NCBI GenBank assembly: GCA_020205615.1
Contig: CM035173.1
Span: forward strand, 47,730,617 to 47,794,616
DNA length: 64,000 nucleotides
Source of the DNA: Panax quinquefolius
Lineage: Eukaryota > Streptophyta > Magnoliopsida > Apiales > Araliaceae
Reading direction: 5' to 3'
The translations under genes and the position numbers were made by a program. Positions within the stretch are counted from its first letter, which is position 1; the number at the start of each line of letters is the position of its first letter. Positions 34,237 to 45,153 of this stretch are shown piece after piece. The notes under the pieces were generated by a model, which saw only the letters and a list, made by a program, of their open reading frames with translations, was not told the origin of the DNA and did not search any database.

Positions 34237-34533
34237 CCGATGTTGGGGGTGCCTAACACATTCCCTCTGCATAATCAAGTCCTCGGACCCTAACGAATCT
34301 CGGTTTCACAAACTAGTTTAACAGTGTTACATCACGTGGTCAATGTGCAAACCTTTTCTTGGTTGAGTTGGTGCAACCATTTAAAAATACCAACTGGCGA
34401 CTCTTACAGTCCAATCGTCGACATATAAATGTCGAACCTTTTCACAACTTATTTTTTCAAACAAATCTCACCTAACATGAAAACACCAAAAGATAAGAAC
34501 AGAAAAGGGACAATAAAAATCCCGACGTCGACA
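34237..34533 (+). repeat. Tat 3' LTR, right part (U5 end)
   Basis: It continues the LTR interrupted at 24523 with GTTGGGGGTGCCTAACAC, shared in inverted form at about 47880-47900. It contains CAACTGGCGACTCTTA and ends AATCCCGACGTCGACA, where the partner LTR ends CCCGACGTCGGTA. The following bases (tggac) would be one TSD copy; the other is outside the window. Confidence 0.85.
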
Positions 34534-35013
34534 TGGACGTCCGTCTCCCGAACCACCATTGTTGTTGTTGTTGTTGTACTTTTTCTGATAGCCATATAAT
34601 TTATTTTTGTTATTACTCTTCTCCTTATCCTTCGGCTTTTCTGACATACTCTATTTTAGGCTACTCATCGCCTTTTCCACCAATATGAAACCTTCTTCCT
34701 TATCAAACGCTTCAGCCAGACTCCTCAAATGGTTGAACATTAGCTCCTTCACTAACTTTTTTGACTTTACCAGGTCCAAACCATTCTAAAAGAGACCCAC
34801 AGCCTGAAGGTATTTCAAATCCCCTACTTGTCCAAATGCTTCACGGAACTGCTTGACGTACTGACCCAAGGTTTCGTTTGAATATTGTCTGATCTGCGAT
34901 AATGAACCAGTCGGCTTTCCCCTCTTCTTATTATTGTTGAACCAAGCATGGAACTTGTCACAGAGTCCTTTCCAAGACGAGACTGAGTTCGGGGCCAGTG
35001 TCATCATTCACTT
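34534..35013 (-). pseudogene. Orphan Ty3/gypsy gag fragment
   Basis: The minus strand encodes SWKGLCDKFHAWFNNNKK, LGQYVKQFREAFGQVGDL and a downstream helix-rich segment ending in a run of Asn codons (a GTT repeat at about 34558-34577). This is a retrotransposon gag capsid segment. It has no LTR or pol attached and is cut by the Tat LTR on the left and the copia-like LTR on the right. The lineage is not certain; it is not the Tekay gag. Confidence 0.72.
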
Positions 35014-36177
35014 TGTTAGGTTTGTATATAATGTGACAACCTGAATTTTCATAAGTTATTAAAATAAGAATTTAATAATTAAAATTCTTATTATGAGGTG
35101 TATATATTTTGAATTATGTGATTTGGTGAGAAGAAAATTATATATTCATATATTGGAGAATTTGAGATTTAATAGTTAATTAAACTATTAAAGAAATTAA
35201 ATAATATTAGTTAATTGAATTAAGTTGAAATTATGTTATAAGATAATATAATTTTAATTGTTATACCTTGTGGGAAATGGAAATTATTATGAGTTAAGTT
35301 TCATAAATAGTGTGAATAATTCACTTAATTAAAATAGTGAATTAATACAAGTATAATTGATTTAATAAAGTGAGAAGGTAATATATTGCATGAAAATGTA
35401 AATGTTAGTATAATGCGAGTAAAATATTTATTAAGTACATTAAATATTTTAGTTGGAAACTTTATGGAATAAAATGAATATTTATGGTATTAAATAAATA
35501 TTTGATAAAAATTTTTATGGGATAGTTTATTAAAGAGTGATAAAATAGATGGGATTTATACGTATTTTATTACTGTGAGTATAATGTTGATATTCTAATT
35601 TAATTAAATAGTTAAATTAGAGGGTGAGAATTTGTTAAATAATGTTATGATTATAATGGTTGAATAGAAATTATAATTTTCTTGATAAGTTTAATTTTAT
35701 TTCTTAATGAATTAAAGGTACATAATCTAGTTTATATTTCTATTTTATGTGTTTTTGAGTTTCTTTTAAAATTGGGGTTTTGATTAATGAATTTGTGGGT
35801 TATGATGTTATATATGTTATTAGATTTTATAATTTCATAATGGTCATCTAAAAACAATTTTTTAGAAATCAAATTCATGTATTTATGCTAAAGAAGATGA
35901 ATTTGGGTTTTGATGGTAATGTGTGTTTTGGTGTACTTTGAGACTAAAATTGATGATGAATTTGTGATTAAAACTTTAAATTGATGGATGAATGTTGTTC
36001 TCCTCTATAAAACGAAAACAACGCAACTTGAACGGATCGAATTGGTTAAGAAACGAATTCGTGATGAATGAATACACTTAAATGTTTAAAATATGAAAAA
36101 TTAGTATAAACCAATTAGAATTAGTATAAACCAAGTCCCAAATTGACTAAATTGAAAACATTACTCTTTTCTAAACC

Positions 36178-36185
36178 TATAAATA
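36178..36185 (+). promoter_or_regulatory. TATA box of the solo LTR
   Basis: TATAAATA lies in CCTATAAATAGAAGGGCTTG, the same context as the Tekay LTRs. Confidence 0.65.
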
Positions 36186-36759
36186 GAAGGGCTTGACCCT
36201 TTGTTTCATTCACTAATAATAAGACCTCCAATTTTGAGAAATGCTTTGTTGTGGGAGGACTTTTTATAAAAATCTCCTTAGTTAAATCTTGGTCGAGTAC
36301 GTATTCAGTTTGTGAAATTCGTATTTTCGGACATGTTTCTTATTTAATTTTTGATAAGGTTATTATTTTAAATATTGTATTTAGTTTGTTAGTTAAAGTT
36401 TGAATTTTGGAAGTCTAGTTAGTTTTGTTATTAAACTAGTTAGTTTACTATGTTTATTTTGGCTTGGAAATTGATTATGTAAATGAGTTCTAATGATTGT
36501 AATTAGCATGAGCTGAAATACAGGCAAAGGCCACTGTAGCTACTACCATGGCCCCAATTGTTGAGGGCCCCAATTTTTTTTTATAAGTTTTATGTATTTA
36601 TGTGTATAAAAAAATAAAATAAGAAAAAAGATTAGGGATATTATGCATTGAAAATGATATGTTAGAAAATATTAAATATAATAGTATAATTGATGATTTT
36701 GCATCTAAAAGTACATCAAAAAGACATTTTAAATAATGTTTTGTGGTTTATATTTCATT

Positions 36760-37793
36760 GGTCAAAACTAAAGAAATACCTACTGTAGTTGGTAGGTTGT
36801 ACTAATTACACCATTGAACTTTTAATTTTTCAAATTACATCATTAAACTAATTATTATTTTGAAATTGTGTCAGTCCGTTAAAAAAAAATAAACGGACGT
36901 TAATTTTTTATCTTCAAAACTAATTAATTACCTATTGTAGTTCGCACATTTTATTTATTACCTCATTAAACTTTTAATTTTTCAAATTACCTCATCAAAC
37001 TAATTAAAAATAATTATTTTAAATATTTTTAAAAATTATTATTATTTTAAGTAAAACATATTAAAAACTTTTTTCTTCATAAAATGAGTAGAATTTCATA
37101 AAATATAGATTCAAAAAAATTAAAGTGATTTTAAATTAAATTAATGTCTACTTAATTTTTAACCGAATGACCCATTCTTAATATTAGAAATTTTTTAAAA
37201 ACCTAAAAATAAAAAAAAAAATAGTAAAAGATAAATAAAAAACTCGATTCAATTTTTTCAAGAAAGAAATTATTAATTTTTATAAATAAATATTATTTTG
37301 AAGAAAAAAAATTGGAAAATTCTTCATATTTTTAAAAATGAGTAAAATTTTATAAAATATAGATTCAAAAATAAAATTTATTTTCAAAAAAAAAAAGATT
37401 TTAAAAATCAATAAGGTTTCATAAAATTTTAATTTTTTAAATCTATATTTTATGAAACTTTACTCATTTTATGGAAAAAATTAAAGTTTCTAATATTTTT
37501 TTCTTTGAAAATAATAATTATTTTTAAAAATATTTAAATAATCATTTTTAATTAGTTTAATGGAGTAATTTGAAAATTAAAAGTTTCATGATGTAATCAA
37601 TAAAACATACAAACTACAGTGGGTAATTCATTAGTTTTGTAGATAAAAAATTAACGTCCGTTTAATTTTTTTAATGTAATAACCCAATTTCAAAATAATA
37701 ATTAGTTTAGTGGGGTAATTTGAAAAATTAAAAGTTCAATTGTGTAATCAGTAAAGCTTGCCAACTACAGTGGGTATTTCATTAGTTTTACCG
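36760..37793. mobile_element. Foldback/MITE-like element with long inverted repeats (1034 bp)
   Basis: The left arm starts GGTCAAAACTAAAGAAATACC and the right arm ends GGTATTTCATTAGTTTTACCG, inverted copies of each other. Similarity continues for several hundred bases, leaving a short centre near 37200-37330. Each arm holds two units, about 153 bp apart, containing CTGTAGTT (36783 and 36937; inverted at 37614 and 37766). The element is flanked by the direct repeat ATTTCATT (36752-36759 and 37794-37801). The 8-bp duplication suggests a hAT-type or similar transposase; no coding capacity is present. Confidence 0.78.
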
Positions 37794-40700
37794 ATTTCAT
37801 TAATTTTTTTATTTTGTACGTACATGTGATGATTCTTTGCTTCGATGACATTTTAAAATGTTATTTGTTATCTTTTGTATATTCTTATAATTTTAATAAA
37901 ATTAATTAGTTGATAATTTATTTATTTTTTATTTAATTTATATAAAGGGGCACACTTGAGAAAATTTATATGGAGCCGAGACCTTAGACGAGTCTGATTA
38001 TGTTAAATAAGACTTATTTGTAAAGAAAGTTGGATTGGAACGAGTCGAGGCGAGTTTTGGATGCCAAAACGAGAAGTCCAAAAAACTAGTGGACTTCTGA
38101 TCCAAAAATGAAAATCTGGTGTTAGCTAGATTGTTTAGAAAATTCTGGGCTTTTGGTATGTTATAGTACATTGAATAAGCTTTCCATAGACTCCGGAACA
38201 GACTAATTCTGATTTCGGAGAAAAGAGTTATGACCATTCAAAGTAGTCGCGTCAAAACTGTCTAACCAACTCGGGGCAGTCACCTTGAACTAATTTTCTG
38301 GAATTCTGTGTTTAGAATTTAGAAAAGGTCAAAAATAAATGTTGTAGTCACGGAAGTTAGCTTCGCGTGGGCTTAAGAATTGCTCAAAAATGTTTTGAAA
38401 CGGAAAAGTTATGACTATTTTAGCGAGAGAGGGTAAAGCTGGAAAAGAATAAAAAACAGTTTTAAACGCCCCTTTTTGAACACTATTTTGGACTTTCTAT
38501 CTTATCCGAAATGGGTGTCCAATAACTTTTAAAAATAGTTTAATATGATGTTTACAGCATATCCAAAGTTGAATGTCTTCGGACTTATGAGATATAGAGT
38601 AAAGTTTACATTACAACTACTATTCGTTGTTATGTGACTAATAGTTGATGTGTATGATTATATAATTGTGTAGGGCACGTGAAGTGCAGATAACTGTAAG
38701 CTATTAAACTGTTATTGGTAAACAACGATCAAGGCAAGTCTTTCAGTTCCTTTTTGCTATGTGAACTTGATGATGAACTACTTTAAAATTTTATTGTATG
38801 ATGTATTATACATGTCAAAAGTATGAAATGTGAAAGTCAATCTATGACTATGATGATTGAGCTATGAATGTTGATTGAGTAAGGAACTCAATCTTTATAG
38901 TTGTTATGTGAGCTACAATATGTATGCTATGTTAGTTTTATGATTATGAGATGTATGTTGAGGATGTTATTATGTGCTACGTGATGCATGAAAACGGTTA
39001 GATTTTGCTGAGCTGTCGAGCTCATTTTTGCAAATAAACATTTTTGTAGATTCCAGAATTGAAGGTAACGAACGCTATGTGCTACTTAATTGATATGGAT
39101 CAAAAGTGATACATGACGATTTAATATCCTAGCCAAGTTGTTATTCTTGTAAACCATATCTAATGTTTTGGTAAATGTATTAATGTTGAATTATAATATC
39201 ATTTTTGATGTAAACTCTTGTAGTATTAAAATGATTCTGAGATATTTAGATGTAAAGGTTGAAAATTTTGGGGAACGAGAATATTTTGTAATATAAAATT
39301 TTAATTATTCCTCAAATTTCAATGGTTGTATTATCGTTTAATGATGTAAAATTTGAGGTTGAATGTATTGTGAATGACCGAAGTCGAGAATTAAATTATT
39401 TACATTTTGGGTCATTACATATAGCATAATTACGTAATCAAATCACATAAACATAGCGGAAGCACAATAAAAATGGAATTTAAAATTTTCATACAAACCA
39501 TCACCATGATCATACTTTGTGCTTAATTATCAATCTAAACAAAGAAGAAGGAGAATCAGATTCACACCCTTATAGAACAAAGTTTCCTCATGTACAAGTT
39601 CAACTCCTAGTCCTTCGTAATCTCATTGAATACGCAGGATTGGATTCCTTCCTTTGATTAACGTTAGCCACCCAAGCGTTTTGCCTCTAGAGGTGATCCA
39701 CCAAGGAAGAATGGTATTTGGCAAAATCCTAGTTTTTCTATCTCTATAGAAAAGGTGTACTCTCCCAACTCTTGGAATAAAGTGTGTAACTTGTGTCACC
39801 CCCACCCATAATAAGACTCCTTTTATTTATAGATGTAGGGAACCCTCCTAAACTATTTAGGAATAAGTTTTTTTAATTAATTAATTAAACTAATTTAATT
39901 AATTAGGCTTCCTAATCTTATTAGGAATAATTAATTAAACTCTTTTAATTAATTAGCCACCTAATCTTATTAGGAATATATGAGAGTACTTATATTAATT
40001 AATTCTCAAACCCCTTTAGGAATTAACTTAATAATAATAGTAATAATAATAATAAGAGTCCTCTTATTAATTTATATTTAATATTTTCAAAATATTAAAT
40101 AATAAATATTAAGCTATTTAATTTATTCTATCACTATAGATTAAATTAAATACACTTAACTTATTATTACGATTATGACATTTAGTTCTTAAATAAATAT
40201 TTTTCCTTTTATGGTGTGTGACCATTTAGGTTCTCCATATTAAACTAGGTTGTGAATAATTAATCAATTAGAATAATTCTAATCTTATCTAAATAAATAA
40301 GGTAAACTATTAATTTATTTAAATAAATAACATTTATTTTACAATAAGGATAAGTCTCCTTAGTGATCAATGACTTTTCAGATAATATAAATTTTAACAT
40401 TAATCATAAAAGAACCTTTAAGTAAATAGTTACTATACAATTTAATCATTCCACCATACAATGTCCTAATTAAATATAATACATGAAATTACTATCAAGT
40501 CTTATTTTATTTAATTATATGTATTTCAATTCACAAATGCACAACTTCAAATAATGCAAATTAGAATTTCACCTTAGCCAAAGGATTCCTGGGTTGTCAT
40601 TTATCGAATCACATATGACATTTCCATATATAACTTATTACACCCAAGCATACCCTTTGATATACCCTAAGGGTCTTAAGGGACATGTCAAAGTATAACT

Positions 40701-41095
40701 TATCATACAGAAGATACTATAATGATTTCAAGTCTAAGGATCACTTGTACTACTATTACTTTAGGAATTCCTATTGACAGACAAGTAAAACTCCATTAGG
40801 TATTCCTTAGTGAGCCATGTTCAGTGAACTCATGATGCCCCCAAATTCATATACCTCTATCTCGAATCTGGTGCTTCACATTCTAATATACCGATAACTT
40901 AAACAACAGAACAATAGAATAATTTATATTGATATAATATAAATATTCTTGTCCCAAGTGTCGCAACCATTACCATCAAATTACATAACTTAAATCCTAA
41001 TATAATTCAATACAAATTGATAAATAGATCTTATTACAACATAATAATATTAATAACTTTTAGCATGGGGAACTAAAGCTACTCTATAGCCTTAT

Positions 41096-42309
41096 TTCGG
41101 AAGCGAGAATCGATGAAGAAGGAATACTTCGAGTCCACTCCAAAATTTGTGATCCTAACGACTCTGATTTGAAGTACAAGATCATGATGGAGGCACACAA
41201 TACACCATTTGCAATCCATCCTGGAAGTACCAAAATGTATCGTGATCTTTGACATACATTTTGGTGGAAAAATATGAAGAGAGAGATCGCGAAGTTTATC
41301 TCGAGGTGTTTAACTTGTCAACGTGTAAAGGCGGAGCATCAAGTACCTAAGGGTCCATTGCAACCACTTGAGATTCCGAAATAGAAGTGGGAACACATTA
41401 CCATTGATTTTGTTATGGGTCTTCCCACGGTTTCTCAAGGCATAGATGCTATTTGGGTTATTGTTGATAGATTAACCAAGTCTGCTCATTTCTTGCCGAT
41501 ACGGGAGACTTATTCCCTTGAACGTCTTGCTAGTATGTATGTAAATGAGATTGTGAGATTGCATGACATGCCAGTATCCATAGTTTCGGATCGTGACCCA
41601 AGATTCACTTCAAGATTTTGGGTTAGCTTGCAAAAAGCTATGGGAACGGATTTATGATTCGAGGCAGCATACCATCCTCAAAGCAGACGGACAATCGAGA
41701 GGACTATTCAAACTCTTGAAGATCTATTAAGACTCTGTGTCCTAGACTTCAAAGGGAGTTGGGATAAGTATTTACCATTGGTGGAATTCTCCTACAACAA
41801 CAGTTATCAGGCAAGTATAGGTGTGGCCCCATTTGAAGCATTGTATGGACAAAAGTGTCGCTCTCCAATATGTTGGGATGAGGTGGGTGAAGCAACATTG
41901 TTGGGATCCAATTTGGTATGTATGACTACGGAAAAGATCCAAATGATTCGACAACGTATACAAACAGCACAAGATCGACAAAAGAGTTATGCAGATCTTC
42001 ATCGAAAGGACGTGGAATTCAGTATTGGGGATCATGTATTGTTGCGAGTTGCTCCATGGAAGGGAGTTACAAGATTTGGGAAACGAGAAAAACTCAATCC
42101 ACGATTTATTGGTCCATTTCAGATTCTTGACCGAGTAGGAAATTTAGCCTATAGACTCGCGTTACCTCCAAGTATATCTCATGTTCATAATGTGTTTCAC
42201 ATATCTATGCTTCGTAAATATGTGAAAGACCCGAACCACGTTATTGAATTAGAGCCGGACGAGATAGCCGAAGACTTAACGTACGAAGAGGTACCTGTCA
42301 AGATCTTGG
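41096..42309 (+). pseudogene. Tekay pol fragment: integrase to chromodomain start
   Basis: It corresponds to about 1945-3150 of TE1. It includes [39 protein letters not shown] (the second catalytic Asp is present) and a 234-aa open stretch from 41778 containing [20 protein letters not shown] and [20 protein letters not shown]. It ends abruptly at 42309 in EEVPVKIL, joined to Ogre RT sequence of opposite strand. There is no LTR or TSD, so it is a scrap left by deletion or rearrangement. The last 57 codons of the 234-aa stretch are antisense Ogre and not a real fusion. Confidence 0.85.
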
Positions 42310-42966
42310 TATCCCGCGAAGTAATCCGCAAAGGAGTATATGCCGTATTGAGCAATATTGTCAATGAGAATGTGGATAAAGGGTACGTGAAAGCTATCTT
42401 TAAGGCAAGCTTTGTTCAAATCTCGGTAATCCACGCAAACTTACACCTTTCCTCTGGGTTTAGGCATGGGAACAATGTATGATATCCACTCCGGATATGT
42501 AGACACCATGATAATGCCAGCTTGAAATTATTTCACAATTTCTTCTTTTACCTTTAAACTCCACTCAGGTTTCAATCGCCTGAGCTTCTGCCTGTCTGGC
42601 TTAAATCCCTCTTTAATGGGAAGGCGATGAAGAACAATTTTAGTGGACAAACCCACCATATCTTCATGAGACCATGGAAACACATCCTGGAATTGGGTTA
42701 ATAGTGCAACCATGTCATTCTGTTGGTTTAGGGTGAGGTCTGAACCAATCTGGATTAGCTTAGGGCTTTCTAAGGTTCCAAGATTAAAAGAAGAGGTTTG
42801 GTCAAGGTTGGGCTTAGGTTTGTCTGCGACCCATTCCTTAATCTCCTGAGGTGTCTCATCCTCTTGTATTTCCATCAAGTTTGAGTCCAACTTTGCATCA
42901 AAGTTACAGCCCTTGTGGAGAGAAGGCATCTCATTAGCAAGTACATGCACATCTAAATTCAGAGTC
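42310..42966 (-). pseudogene. Ogre reverse transcriptase, N-terminal third
   Basis: The minus strand after the intron acceptor (42967) reads into LQDVFPWSHEDMVGL-type sequence, HRLPIKEGFKPDRQKLRRLK, VPMPKPRGKV, VCVDYRDLNKA and SFADYFAGY (about 42325). These are RT motifs of Tat/Ogre pol. The catalytic YxDD box would lie beyond the truncation at 42310. A stop at about 42528 and one in the VCVDYRD stretch break it. Confidence 0.85.
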
Positions 42967-43116
42967 CTAAAACAAAATATGCTTTTACTTAATATATGAA
43001 ACTGTTTAATCATACACAAGTGTTAGCATGTACTGATAAAATAACTGCTAATACTGTATAGAAAAGTAAGCAATTAAAGTTATCTACAGGGCAGAGGGAT
43101 TTTCTACCCGTTTTAC
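42967..43116 (-). other. Probable Ogre intron between protease and RT regions (150 bp)
   Basis: On the minus strand GTAAAACGGG at 43116 and a pyrimidine-rich TATTTTGTTTTAG ending at 42967 fit plant splice sites. Stops fill all frames between them. Ogre elements are known for an intron at this place, whose splicing controls Gag-Pro versus Gag-Pro-Pol production. The assignment rests on position and motifs only. Confidence 0.6.
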
Positions 43117-43898
43117 CCTCGTCGACCAATGCATGGAGTACTGCTCCAATTATCGAGGGCAAAGTCCTGATGGACTGCAGTGATGGAAGGATTGTCACTG
43201 TCCTCCTTCTCCCGAATGATAACCATAACATCTGGGCAATCATCTTCTGGGGTATGTCTGTTTGTATGTTCATCATGGACAATGATACGTATGCCTGACA
43301 TCATCAAGGCGATGTCATGTTTACATTTCCGCTCCCTTTCTTCCACTTTGGGATCAGGAATCAGCACCTCTTTTTCTTTGAATGGTACTGGTTTGGGAAA
43401 CAACATAGCCATAACATGGGTTGGCTCCTTTATTGGAGACTGTATTAGCTCATGCGGTGCAGATGGAAAAAATTGCCATGTAGCGGAAGCTTGAGGATCC
43501 TGCTTGTGCTTATGAGGATTCCTATAACTGGAATTGGCAGTATAGCCTAGTCTGGCTGTCCTGATTTGACTAGACACTTAAATAGGGTACTTAATACCCT
43601 GTTGATTTTTACCAAGCCCTTGTCCAGGCTGATGACCCAATGACATCATTTCTTGAGTGGCCGACATAACCTCGAAAGAAATCTTGGGTATGGAAAGTGA
43701 TGCTCCAATAAGTTGGTATTGCGTGTTACTCACTTCCAAAGTATGAAAACTGGCCGGATTAACTTCTGAATTGAAGCTGATAATTAGTAGATTTCCTTGT
43801 TCAGGACATTCCGGCTCAACGTTGACAATGACTAGACTGTTGTTGATTTGAGTTATTGATGTAGTGTAGAAGGAACGGCTCCAGCCATGTGGATCCAT
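43117..43898 (-). pseudogene. Ogre post-protease segment with G-patch-like motif
   Basis: Two open pieces in the same frame (43898-43578 and 43577-43113, divided by one TAA at 43580-43578) follow LLGRPWIHMAGAVPSTLHQ-type sequence. The motif MMSLGHQPGQGLGKNQQG at about 43650-43590 matches the G-patch consensus (hydrophobic-GxxxGxGLGxxxxG), an RNA-binding module known after protease in some retroelements. The rest is Pro/His-rich spacer. Confidence 0.68.
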
Positions 43899-44115
43899 GG
43901 TCTCCCCAATAGCAGGTTGTATCCTGAATCTATCTTGAGGACATACAAGGATACATTGAATGTATTTGGACCAATCTCAATTGGCAGCTCAATCTTTCTG
44001 ATGGAATTTCATCGCGAGATCCATCAAAAGCTTTGATAACCGTATGGCTGCTTCGGATCCATTTGAGATTGACGTTCATCTTCACCAAGGTGGCATAAGG
44101 ACAAATATTTAGAGA

Positions 44116-45126
44116 CTAACCTCCATCTATCAAAACTCCAGCTAGCATATACCTGGAGGACAAAACTGTAATGTGTAATAACTTGCAATGACCGGTCCCT
44201 TCGGGCGGTATGTCGTCGTCAGTGAAGGATATCACATTATTGTTGAAAATGTGATCGACCATATGTTGAAATTTTTCCACATCCACTGATTTCGGTAAGT
44301 AGGCTTCTTCCAAAACCTTCAATAAGATCTTCCGGTGATCCTCAGAAGAGAAAACCAAGTCCAGTATTGATATCTCATGTGGAGCTTCTCTTAAGCTTAA
44401 AACCACCTTGGCATCATTATGGCCCATAGTGCAGAGGAATTTTTCAATCTTCTCCATGGGAATATTCCCCTTTGCTTTGATGGTGAGCTTCATCACCCTC
44501 TGAGGAAGATACAGTGGATTTTCCTTCAACACTGTAGCAGCAGTATGAGACGTATATCCTTCAGCTTCTCCATAATTCCATGGAACTTTGTGTAAGCTGA
44601 CAACAGGATATTGTGGTCTGAAAGGTAAAGAAATTGGTTCTGGTGCGACCATTTTCAAAGGATTATCAGCTCCTTTAAGTTGAATTGCTTGTATGGGAAA
44701 TAATTTGACAGTCTCATCATCCTCAACGGATATAACTGCTACTGATCCCTTCCATTTGGTAGGACATGTATTCCCACTCTTGAGTTGCACAGTGTCATCA
44801 TCTGACAGCTGCAGGACACCGCTATCAATAAGATTCTGAATGAGATGGCGGAGTGTCCAACATTCTTCTGTGCTGTGACCGTGAGAATGTGAATGATATT
44901 GACATACTCCATTGGAGTTAAACCGTCTTGAACGAGGATTGATTGGAGGTAGAAGGGAGGTAATTCTTCCTTCGTTGATCAGCATTTGAAATATCTCCTC
45001 CATAGGTTGGCCCAGATAGGTAAATTCCCTCTGATTGGCAAAATCCTGACGGGCTTTAGCATTTGCTCTCTTTGCAACCTTATCCTCCATAGCTTCGCTT
45101 TCTGAAGGTGATGGTGGAGCATTCAT
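44116..45126 (-). pseudogene. Ogre gag C-terminus and protease start (336-aa open stretch)
   Basis: Residues 1-105 carry a second CHCC-like motif (CQYHSHSHGHSTEECWTLRH). The middle is linker (PVVSLHKVPWNYGEAEGYTS, known from Ogre Gag-Pro). Residues 290-336 run into LHITVLSSRYMLAGVLIDGG, the protease entry with D-G-G at the catalytic site, cut by TAG. Continuation to 43905 shows SLNICP-like sequence in broken frame. It shares one frame with 46014-45154 upstream, interrupted only by stops. Confidence 0.83.
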
Positions 45127-45153
45127 AACAAAAGGAAGGAGATAGGCATGCTC

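Larger units (their letters stand above)
9525..34533 (+). mobile_element. Tat-lineage Ty3/gypsy element, 3' half, split by insertions
   Basis: A plus-strand Tat element runs from the integrase core (9525-9757), across a solo-LTR insertion (9758-14798), through integrase C-terminus (to 15308), a repeat-rich 3' region, a two-gene antisense cassette (16465-20470) and into a 3' LTR (22182-34533) that is split by a complete Tekay element (24524-34236). Gag, protease and RT of this copy lie to the left of the Athila insertion and are outside the window. The order integrase, antisense genes, 3' LTR matches Tat-lineage elements known to carry extra ORFs between pol and the LTR. Confidence 0.88.
35032..39419 (+). 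mobile_element. Solo LTR of a second chromovirus-like family
   Basis: It starts TGTGACAACCTG and ends GGGTCATTACA, a border pair typical of plant Ty3/gypsy LTRs. The flanks tataa (35027-35031) and tatag (39420-39424) agree at 4 of 5 positions. The TATA box is at 36178-36185. A motif GCTGTCGAGCTCA near 39010 resembles GTTGAGCTCACC of the Tekay U5. The length is about 3.3 kb after removal of the 1034-bp foldback element and one 8-bp duplication. No coding sequence is seen. Confidence 0.75.
35014..41095 (-). repeat. AT-rich LTR-like repeat, probably Ty1/copia, split by a solo LTR
   Basis: The left end TGTTAGGTTTGTATATA (35014-35031) resumes at 39425 with GCATAATTACG. Read on the minus strand it ends TACAAACCTAACA, preceded by TTGTGCTTCCGC, a typical copia U5. 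The region 39680-40537 matches 59080-59905 in inverted orientation, so it is a repeated family. I could not fix the other end (near 41090) or see any coding sequence. Confidence 0.45.

Noticed and set aside
36530..37990. A larger transposon around the foldback element (GGGGCCCC-type sequence near 36560 and AGGGGCACAC near 37947)
   Set aside because: The putative ends do not form a convincing inverted repeat, and no flanking duplication is seen.
35027..39424. Treating tataa/tatag as a proven TSD
   Set aside because: Only four of five bases agree and the surroundings are TA-rich, so the solo-LTR call rests mainly on its TG...CA borders and promoter context.
41778..42482. 234-aa ORF as a novel fusion gene
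   Set aside because: The first about 177 residues are Tekay integrase/chromodomain start. The remainder is the antisense of Ogre RT past a rearrangement point.
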